A stretch of DNA of 64,000 nt from Agarilytica rhodophyticola (GTDB taxonomy: Bacteria > Pseudomonadota > Gammaproteobacteria > Pseudomonadales > Cellvibrionaceae): the NCBI RefSeq assembly GCF_002157225.2, contig NZ_CP020038.1:1759001-1823000 (forward strand). Direction: 5' to 3'. Below are positions 57,827 through 64,000 of the stretch, piece after piece. The first letter of the stretch is position 1, and each line of letters opens with the position of its first letter. The position numbers and the translations under genes were made by a program. The notes beneath the pieces are model-generated. The model did no database searches. It worked only from the letters and a program-made list of their open reading frames with translations, and was not told where the DNA came from.

Positions 57827-58111
57827 ATGGATTTAAAGTTAGAAATTTTTGCTAGAGTCATTGAGAAATCTAATTACTCTGATAGTACTATTGCTGCTAT
57901 TCGGCTAGTTCTATTTGAAGGTTGGCGTATCGTCGATGCAGCAAAAGAGGTAGGCAAAACCCGGAACTCTCTTAGCAATTCATTTCATTCAGTGAGAAGA
58001 AGGATGGCTCACTTGGAAAAAGAAGTTAAGCTTTTAGAACTCCAAAAAGAATGGCAAGCGCTATCTGAAGAAGAACGCCAAGAAATCATATTAAAAATCC
58101 TTAAACAATAA
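57827..58111 (+). CDS. TrfB/KorA-like HTH protein
   Basis: A 94-residue helical protein; 'RLVLFEGWRIVDAAKEVGKT' plus 'RNSLSNSFHSVRRRM' has the rhythm of TrfB/KorA helix-turn-helix repressors (GWS...AA..G.TR..V), and a coiled coil follows ('HLEKEVKLLELQKEWQALSE'). It may control the cargo genes. It is the last insertion gene before gpW. Confidence 0.5.
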   Translation: MDLKLEIFARVIEKSNYSDSTIAAIRLVLFEGWRIVDAAKEVGKTRNSLSNSFHSVRRRMAHLEKEVKLLELQKEWQALSEEERQEIILKILKQ

Positions 58112-58116
58112 AAGTT

Positions 58117-58452
58117 ATGCAAGGTATGAGTATAGTTACTGGAGAATTTCTCTCTGGTATTGATCACCTTCGCCAGTCTATTATCGATATACTTACAACT
58201 CCCATAGGTAGTCGTATTATGCGACCTCATTACGGCTCACGCCTATATGAGCTTATCGATGCACCTATTAATACTCAAACGATTGTTGATATTTATGCGG
58301 CTACTGCCGAGGCTATTTCTCGATGGGAACCTCGTTTTGTATTAAACCGAGTACAAGTCGAAAAGGCTTCAATAGGTGAGATTAGGATATTTTTAGAAGG
58401 TGAATATAAACCAACACAACAGCCTATTATTTTAGAAAATCTTATTATTTAA
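58117..58452 (+). CDS. Baseplate protein W (gp25-like)
   Basis: A 111-residue GPW_gp25 protein: 'GIDHLRQSIIDILTTPIGSR', 'IMRPHYGSRLYELIDAPIN' and 'RWEPRFVLNRVQV'. It builds the baseplate wedge. Starts at 58117 or 58126 are both possible. Confidence 0.9.
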   Translation: MQGMSIVTGEFLSGIDHLRQSIIDILTTPIGSRIMRPHYGSRLYELIDAPINTQTIVDIYAATAEAISRWEPRFVLNRVQVEKASIGEIRIFLEGEYKPTQQPIILENLII

Positions 58453-58455
58453 TGT

Positions 58456-59352
58456 ATGACATCGTTTAGCGCTATTGATCTAGAAAAATTACCTGCTCCT
58501 AATATTGTTGAGGCGTTAGATTTTGAAACTATCCTAGAAAGTATGCTCAATGATTTACGAGAACGTGCTCCAGAACTCACGGTAAATGTAGAAAGCGATC
58601 CTGTTTATAAAATTCTGGAGGTTGCGGCGTATCGCGAAGTACTTTTGCGCTCACGCGTCAATGATGCTTGTCGTGCGGTTATGCTCGCGTATGCCACGGA
58701 TGATGATCTAGAAAATCTTGCAGTATTCTTTGATGTCGAAAGACAGTTAGTACATCCTGGAGATCCAACGACTATCCCGCCAACGCTACCCGTATTTGAA
58801 TTGGATAGTCGCTTGCGAACAAGGACACAACTTAGCTTAGAGGGCCATAGTACAGCCGGGCCTATCGGGAGCTATACCTTTCATGCGCTAGCTGCTGATC
58901 CACGAGTAAAAGATGTGGATATTGCCAGTCCTACCCCTGGTGAAGTCGTAGTTACAGTTTTATCAACGGAAAACATTGGCGTTCCTACTAGTGAAGTTTT
59001 AATGCTGGTCGAGTCACAGCTCAACTCGGAAGATGTGAGGCCCTTAACGGATCATGTAACTATGCAAGCGGCGACAATCGTGCGTTACAACGTTGTTGCT
59101 GAACTGATTTTGTTCTCAGGCCCAGACAGTACCGTAGTGAGTGATGCCGCAAATAAAGCATTGAATACTTATATTGAAGCCCAGCATCAGTTAGGTCGAG
59201 ACATTACATTGTCGGGTATTTATTCCGCGCTACATCAGCCCGGCGTTCAGCGTGTTAATTTAGTAGAGCCGACGAGTGATATCGTAGTTCAATCTCATCA
59301 AGCACCATGGCCAGATAGTATCGAAATTACTTTCGGAGGTCGCGATAACTAA
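58456..59352 (+). CDS. Baseplate protein J
   Basis: A 298-residue P2 gpJ-type wedge protein: 'VEALDFETILESMLNDLRER', 'VYKILEVAAYREVLLRSRVN', 'LAVFFDVERQLV' and 'GIYSALHQPGVQRVNLVEP'. It follows gpW after three bases. Confidence 0.9.
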   Translation: MTSFSAIDLEKLPAPNIVEALDFETILESMLNDLRERAPELTVNVESDPVYKILEVAAYREVLLRSRVNDACRAVMLAYATDDDLENLAVFFDVERQLVHPGDPTTIPPTLPVFELDSRLRTRTQLSLEGHSTAGPIGSYTFHALAADPRVKDVDIASPTPGEVVVTVLSTENIGVPTSEVLMLVESQLNSEDVRPLTDHVTMQAATIVRYNVVAELILFSGPDSTVVSDAANKALNTYIEAQHQLGRDITLSGIYSALHQPGVQRVNLVEPTSDIVVQSHQAPWPDSIEITFGGRDN

Positions 59353-59376
59353 ATGATAGTGTAAATACAATCATCT

Positions 59377-60009
59377 ATGGAAAAATCTCTTTTACCCTGT
59401 AATGCCAGTCCACTTGAACGAGCATTAGAAAAATCAATAAACCGCGCTTTTAATCTTCCTGTACTCATCGATACACTATGGAACCCTAATTTATGTCCCG
59501 AGCCACTATTACCCTGGCTCGCATGGACATTTTCTGTCGATACCTGGGATAGTGATTGGCCGGAGTCAGTAAAAAGAACGGTTATTGCTAATAGTGTCTC
59601 GGTGCATAGAAAAAAAGGGACACTGGGTGCCTTAAAACGTGTGCTTAATGATATTGGTATTATTGTTGAGATACAGGAATGGTTTGAAACGAATTCGCCA
59701 TCGCACACATTTAACGTCACTGCTTATGTGAATGATAATACAGCACCAGATAGAGACGTCATTTTAGATCCAGTTCTTTATAACAATGTTATTAGGGCTA
59801 TCGATAATGTAAAACCTGTTAGAAGCCATTACGATTTTAGAGTTGCCGCTCGGTTTGAATTAAACCTTGGTCTAGCGGCGGTATCGTCAACAACAATATA
59901 TAAACGCATAACATTAATACCCATTGTTGAAACGTCATTAATCACACAAACAAATACAATACTTGCAACGAATATTGTATCTATTGTGCGTGTAAAGCTA
60001 GACAGTTAA
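59377..60009 (+). CDS. Tail protein I
   Basis: A 210-residue P2 gpI-type baseplate protein: 'ASPLERALEKSINRAFNLPV', 'LLPWLAWTFSVDTWDSDWPE' and 'VHRKKGTLGALKRVLNDIGI'. It links the wedge to the fibres. Confidence 0.9.
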   Translation: MEKSLLPCNASPLERALEKSINRAFNLPVLIDTLWNPNLCPEPLLPWLAWTFSVDTWDSDWPESVKRTVIANSVSVHRKKGTLGALKRVLNDIGIIVEIQEWFETNSPSHTFNVTAYVNDNTAPDRDVILDPVLYNNVIRAIDNVKPVRSHYDFRVAARFELNLGLAAVSSTTIYKRITLIPIVETSLITQTNTILATNIVSIVRVKLDS

Positions 60010-60118
60010 CTTCTATCTACTACTGATAACTTTTATTTATTTTTTATTATCTTACTCTTTCTTATTTTACTCCTTTTTCTTTTTTATTCTTCTTTTTTAC
60101 TTTCAAGATTTTCACTGT

Positions 60119-61285
60119 ATGAATTTAATTCCTATTATTACGACTGCCGGATTAAGCGCTGTATTTAATGCTACTAATGATGGACTATCCGCTAGGCTAA
60201 CGCATGTCGCTTTCGGCGATACCGGCTGGCAGCCCGATAACACCGCAACGGCTTTACAAAATGAACGCACACGCGTACCGATAAGTAACGGTAGCCGCAT
60301 TAGCCCGACACAAATTCATGTGACAGCTATTGAAAATGGGGCTGTGGAATATTGGGTGAGAGAAATCGCCTTTATTTTAGATGATGGCACTGTATTAGCC
60401 GTATGGAGCCATCCCACGCAAGCGTTAGCGTTTAAAGCTGCCGATGTGGATCTTTTGTTAGCGCTTGATTTTGTGTTGTCTGCACTCCCTGAAGATAGTG
60501 TGGAAGTGGTAGGCACGGGGGGCATTAATTTACCCCCAGCTACGGAGACGGTGATTGGCGTAGTACGTTTTGCGACGCAAGCAGAAGCGATTGCCGGAAC
60601 ATTAGAGACGGTTGTTATGTCTCCTGCTGTTACCAGAGCACATGGTGATGCCCGTTATGCGTTAAGTAACCATAATCACAATACTATTTATAGCTCCATC
60701 GATCACAATCACGATACGCGAAATGATCAACGCTACAGTGCCCTTAGTCATAATCATAACGGGCAGTACAGTCTAATTAATCACAACCACAATACTCAAT
60801 ACAGTGCCATTAATCATAATCACGATACACGTAATGATGGACGTTATAGTCGTATAGGGCACAATCATAATAACCAATACAGTGATATCAATCATAATCA
60901 CGATAGCCGCAACAACCAGCGCTATAGCCTTATTAATCACCATCATGACAGTCGATATTTACAACGCTCGGATACGATCATGACACAAGGGTTTGTGAGG
61001 ACTATTGCCAGAAAATCAGGAGACCCAAACGATTTAAATAACTTTAATGCTAATTTTGCGGATGTATTCCCACCTGCCGGATTTACGATGGCAAATCTAC
61101 AAGGATTTATAGCCAGTATCGGCATTATCTTATTCGGGGGAACCGTCGACGGCAATGACATTTTATGGTGCCGCTGGACACAACGGCGAGACAGTATGCG
61201 TGTAATCTGTGCGAACTCAGAAAACCGAGCGGACGGCGCGGGCGCTGGTTCTTATATTAATTATTTAGCAATATGGAGACGATAA
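60119..61285 (+). CDS. Tail fibre protein with His-Asn collar repeats
   Basis: A 388-residue protein. The N-terminal attachment domain is of the P2 gpH/DUF3751 type ('PIITTAGLSAVFNATNDGLS', 'ITHVAFGDTGWQPD'-like). Residues 190-280 hold about ten HNHD/HNHN repeats alternating with RYS or QYS, the metal-binding collar seen in trimeric fibres. The C-terminal 100 residues ('DVFPPAGFTMANLQGFIASI', 'WRR' end) form the receptor tip. It recognises the host cell. Confidence 0.9.
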   Translation: MNLIPIITTAGLSAVFNATNDGLSARLTHVAFGDTGWQPDNTATALQNERTRVPISNGSRISPTQIHVTAIENGAVEYWVREIAFILDDGTVLAVWSHPTQALAFKAADVDLLLALDFVLSALPEDSVEVVGTGGINLPPATETVIGVVRFATQAEAIAGTLETVVMSPAVTRAHGDARYALSNHNHNTIYSSIDHNHDTRNDQRYSALSHNHNGQYSLINHNHNTQYSAINHNHDTRNDGRYSRIGHNHNNQYSDINHNHDSRNNQRYSLINHHHDSRYLQRSDTIMTQGFVRTIARKSGDPNDLNNFNANFADVFPPAGFTMANLQGFIASIGIILFGGTVDGNDILWCRWTQRRDSMRVICANSENRADGAGAGSYINYLAIWRR

Positions 61286-61291
61286 ATACAC

Positions 61292-61648
61292 ATGTGGTTA
61301 GAAATTAACAACGATAATAGGATTGAAGGTATACATAGCCATCAATGTTCCTCTAGTAATACGTGGGTAGAATACGAGGGCGATAAGCATATCATACCCG
61401 GGGATTATTATATTAAGGGTAAGGTTGTTCCGGCAAATGATAAGCAAGACATCAAAAATAAAGATGTGAGAATTCGCTTATGTGAACAACATATCAAAAA
61501 GTATTACCCACTCACAAAACAAGTGAGCCTCCTACGTAAAGGGAGCGATTCTGACGTTCAAAAAATGAATGCTTTTATTGAGCATTGTGAAGACTGGGTA
61601 AATAGTCGCAAACAAGAATTATCAGTCCTTCATTCCATCACCCCTTAG
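61292..61648 (+). CDS. Tail fibre assembly-position protein
   Basis: A 118-residue protein starting 'MWLEINNDNRIEGIHSHQCS', with 'YKIK/YYIKGKVVPA' and a helical C-terminus ('FIEHCEDWVNSRKQE'). The position directly after the fibre gene fits a fibre chaperone, but the usual motifs are not clear. Confidence 0.5.
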   Translation: MWLEINNDNRIEGIHSHQCSSSNTWVEYEGDKHIIPGDYYIKGKVVPANDKQDIKNKDVRIRLCEQHIKKYYPLTKQVSLLRKGSDSDVQKMNAFIEHCEDWVNSRKQELSVLHSITP

Positions 61649-61777
61649 TTGTGAGATTCACAGACCTTAGATAGTTTTTAGTTCTTTTATACCTTTTGTT
61701 CTTTTACATCCATCGTCTTATTTTTAACCCATTATTTATTTTTATAGTTATTTCTATTTTACTAGGGAGGCTTAACA

Positions 61778-62932
61778 ATGCCTTTTTTACATGGTGTGGA
61801 GGTCGTAGAGATTGATACAGGGCCACGGCCTATACGTACCGCACGCTCTTCTATTATTGGCTTAATTGGTACAGCGCCTGACGCTGACGAACGATGGCCC
61901 TTACATACACCTAAGCTCATCGCAGGCCGCAGAGGCGATACTATAGGGCTAGGGACTACAGGTACTTTACCTGCTGCTATCGATGATATCTTTGACCAAA
62001 CAGGCGCAATGATTGTGGTGATACGTGTTCCTGAGTCTACGGCAGGATCACCGCCCACCTTACCTGACGGTGTGGATGATACTACGGGCCAATATATTGG
62101 TGTATCTGCGTTTTTATCCTCAGAAAGTGAACTTAGTATTACACCAAGAATTTTAGTCGCGCCTGAATTTACGCATATTCAAACGAATGTAGAATCACTA
62201 TTAACTGTGGCAGAGCGTTTACGCGCTGTAGTCATTGCTGATGGCCCTAATACTACGGATACCGATGTTATTGACTATAGAAATTTATTTGGTAGTCCAC
62301 GACTGTATATTATAGACCCCTGGGTACGTGTATTTGATACAGCGACATTAACAGAGATACTGAGACCGGCGAGTGCCCGCGTAGCAGGATTAATCGCAAA
62401 GTCGGATGATGAACGCGGCTTTTGGAATTCACCATCTAATCAAGAAATACGGGGTATTGTGGGGCCTGCCCGTGCGGTAGATTTTGAGTTTGGGGATATT
62501 AATTCACGAGCGAATCGTTTAAATGAAAATGAAGTGGCCACCATCATTCGAAAAACCGGCTTTCGGTTGTGGGGTAATCGTTCTTGCTCTTCTGATCCTA
62601 AGTGGGCATTTTTAAGTGTGCGTAGAACTGCCGATATTATTAATGAATCTCTACTGCGAGCACATCTTTGGGCGGTAGATCGCGGCATTACAAAAACCTA
62701 TCTGGATGATGTAGTAGAGGGTGTTAACGCATTCCTACGTAATTTAAAAACGCAGGGCGCGATTATTAACGGCCAAGCGTGGGCCGATCCTGAGCGTAAT
62801 ACACCTGAGCGAATCGCCGAAGGTCATGTACAGATCGATTTTGATTTTACGCCACCCTACCCCGCCGAGCGTATTACGTTCCGCAGCCAATTAGTGAATG
62901 ATTATCTCGTTGAAGTTTTACCACTGATTTAA
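61778..62932 (+). CDS. Tail sheath protein (P2 gpFI-like)
   Basis: A 384-residue contractile sheath protein: 'HGVEVVEIDTGPRPIRTARS', 'IIGLIGTAPDADERWPLHTP', 'WVRVFDTATLTEILRPASAR' and 'FWNSPSNQEIRGIVGPARAV'. GGGAGG precedes the ATG. It proves a myovirus-type tail. Confidence 0.95.
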   Translation: MPFLHGVEVVEIDTGPRPIRTARSSIIGLIGTAPDADERWPLHTPKLIAGRRGDTIGLGTTGTLPAAIDDIFDQTGAMIVVIRVPESTAGSPPTLPDGVDDTTGQYIGVSAFLSSESELSITPRILVAPEFTHIQTNVESLLTVAERLRAVVIADGPNTTDTDVIDYRNLFGSPRLYIIDPWVRVFDTATLTEILRPASARVAGLIAKSDDERGFWNSPSNQEIRGIVGPARAVDFEFGDINSRANRLNENEVATIIRKTGFRLWGNRSCSSDPKWAFLSVRRTADIINESLLRAHLWAVDRGITKTYLDDVVEGVNAFLRNLKTQGAIINGQAWADPERNTPERIAEGHVQIDFDFTPPYPAERITFRSQLVNDYLVEVLPLI

Positions 62933-62987
62933 GTGCACACATAAATTCCTCTTTTTATTAAAAAGAATCTTATTAAGAAAATAAAAA

Positions 62988-63491
62988 ATGTTAGATGATA
63001 TTTTAAAAAACATGGCGCTCTATGTCGATGGCCGTGGTTACGCGGGTAATGTGGAAGAACTTGTATTACCTAAGCTTACTATGAAAATGGAGGAATATAG
63101 AAACGGCGGGATGGATTCCCCCATAGATATTGAAATGGGAATGGAAAAGCTCGAAGCGGAATTTACGCTCACGCGCTTTGACCGTAACCTGTTAACGCTA
63201 TTTGGTCTCGCTCCTGGGCAAATTATTCCGCTCACCATTCGCGGGGCGGTAGTGTCTGACAATGGAGCTACACAACCGGTTATCGTTAATTTACATGGAC
63301 AGATTAAAGAGCTGGATTACGGTACATGGAAACCGGGTGAGAAAACCACATTAAAATGTATGGTCTCTGTTCGGTTTTACAAATTGACCCACGGTGCCGC
63401 CATCGTTCACCAAATTGACATCCCTAATATGATTCGTATTGTGAACGGCGTGGATCAACTCGCTCAAATACGCGGTATTCTCGGACAATAA
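62988..63491 (+). CDS. Tail tube protein (P2 gpFII-like)
   Basis: A 167-residue major tail tube protein: 'YVDGRGYAGNVEELVLPKLT', 'DIEMGMEKLEAEFTLTRFD' and 'HGQIKELDYGTWKPGEKTTL'. It lies directly after the sheath gene, as in P2. Confidence 0.95.
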   Translation: MLDDILKNMALYVDGRGYAGNVEELVLPKLTMKMEEYRNGGMDSPIDIEMGMEKLEAEFTLTRFDRNLLTLFGLAPGQIIPLTIRGAVVSDNGATQPVIVNLHGQIKELDYGTWKPGEKTTLKCMVSVRFYKLTHGAAIVHQIDIPNMIRIVNGVDQLAQIRGILGQ

Positions 63492-63607
63492 TCCTATATC
63501 GTTTGATTTTAATCCTAACCTATTAACCCTTTCCTTTTTATTGTTAAAACTTTAATTCCTTTCTTAACTTTTTAATTCATCACAAACACACTGGAGTTTT
63601 TATATCG

Positions 63608-63907
63608 ATGAAAGAAACAGAAAATACAGAAAAAAAAGAACGTATAGAAAACATAGAAAACACTTATTATGTTATTAAACCCTTTTTTATCGGTAATGTA
63701 AGAAAGAAAATTGGGAGTGAAATGCAATTGAATAAACACATGGCACGCCCCTATGTTAATGGTGGTTTTCTAACGCTTGATAAAAATCGTGCTGACACGC
63801 TTATTCGCGATCGCATTGATGTGATATCGAAGGAAATCGACGAGCTTAAACGTATTTTATCCCCCATACCCAAAACACGAACCACAACTAAAAAGGAGGC
63901 ATTATAA
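63608..63907 (+). CDS. Small tail-region protein, unknown
   Basis: A 99-residue basic protein with a Lys/Glu-rich start and 'YYVIKPFFIGNVRKKIGSEM', then 'TLDKNRADTLIRDRIDVISK'. It resembles no P2 gene; the middle looks like short phage proteins of the FluMu N-terminal type. It lies between tube and gpE. Confidence 0.5.
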   Translation: MKETENTEKKERIENIENTYYVIKPFFIGNVRKKIGSEMQLNKHMARPYVNGGFLTLDKNRADTLIRDRIDVISKEIDELKRILSPIPKTRTTTKKEAL

Positions 63908-63909
63908 CG

Positions 63910-64000
63910 ATGGCAAAAAAAACGGATCGTAGTAAAAAATCTATTCCATTGACTGACCCCATTGAGATTGACGGCGTTAAGGTCGCAGCGCTGAGTATGC
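63910..64000 (+). CDS. Tail assembly chaperone gpE-like (partial)
   Basis: The frame opens at 63910 with AAGGAGG nearby and runs off the window: 'KKSIPLTDPIEIDGVKVAAL'. The 'P-L-x-(D)P-I-E-I-D-G-V' start is typical of P2 gpE tail chaperones, which are normally followed by the tape measure gene. Confidence 0.65.
   Translation, partial: MAKKTDRSKKSIPLTDPIEIDGVKVAALSM

Noticed and set aside
59349-59720. 123-codon minus-strand frame
   Set aside because: It is antisense to the tail protein I gene, which has strong family support.

Overview
The window comes from a low-GC (roughly 40% by eye) gammaproteobacterium. The evidence is a head-and-tail prophage of the lambda/P2 type, IS6-family transposase remnants, a Pin-type large serine recombinase with its usual partner genes, and solitary copies of the type I-F CRISPR repeat. 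Several features suggest a host-associated or intracellular lifestyle: a RING-H2 zinc finger gene inside the prophage, an ankyrin-like fragment, and small basic effector-like proteins. I cannot name the genus.

Layout. (1) 1-4300, minus strand: the 5' part of a large secreted Ig-like/fibronectin protein, a secreted PQQ-propeller-like protein, and a frameshifted Imm11-like immunity gene. (2) 4300-8000: AT-rich sequence with three basic, low-complexity, effector-like genes and two solitary I-F repeats. (3) 8100-10900: a secreted beta-lactamase-fold serine hydrolase with an acidic repeat tail, between two decayed IS6-family copies in the same orientation. (4) 11200-12600: an EcsC fragment, a DUF2924 pseudogene that duplicates the prophage-end gene at 27.9 kb, a third I-F-like repeat, and a tRNA/tmRNA-end-like relic next to a terminator. 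(5) 13000-25900: a defence-island-like cluster. It holds dual-OB/DUF488/DUF4326 genes, zinc-ribbon plus membrane-protein pairs flanked by duplicated intergenic repeats, a ShosTA-like PRTase/DprA pair, a membrane/YfbU pair, an AIPR gene with a small partner, and two secreted proteins.

(6) 26100-64000: a prophage running off the right edge. Order: recombinase module (minus strand), HTH gene behind four CAGTACAAA direct repeats, replication block (AAA ATPase, ssDNA-binding-like protein, SF2 helicase with an intein inside its Walker A motif, toprim/AAA primase-helicase), RuvC-like resolvase, ParB-methyltransferase fusion, then a minus-strand array of small genes in which almost every gene has its own copy of one conserved promoter-like element. 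Morphogenesis genes follow: lambda-like head (terminase, gpW, portal, protease/scaffold, decoration, capsid E, FII, Z) and P2-like contractile tail (V, W, J, I, fibre, sheath, tube, E). Two cargo insertions interrupt this run: a RING-H2 protein between decoration and capsid genes, and a CHAT/caspase-like protein with a membrane protein and an HTH protein between gpV and gpW.

The best candidates for undescribed biology are the prophage RING-H2 protein, the CHAT-like cargo module, the solitary I-F repeats (possible RNA anti-CRISPRs), the repeated promoter array, and the flank-duplicated zinc-ribbon/membrane modules. All functions are inferred from sequence reading alone; no database search was run.
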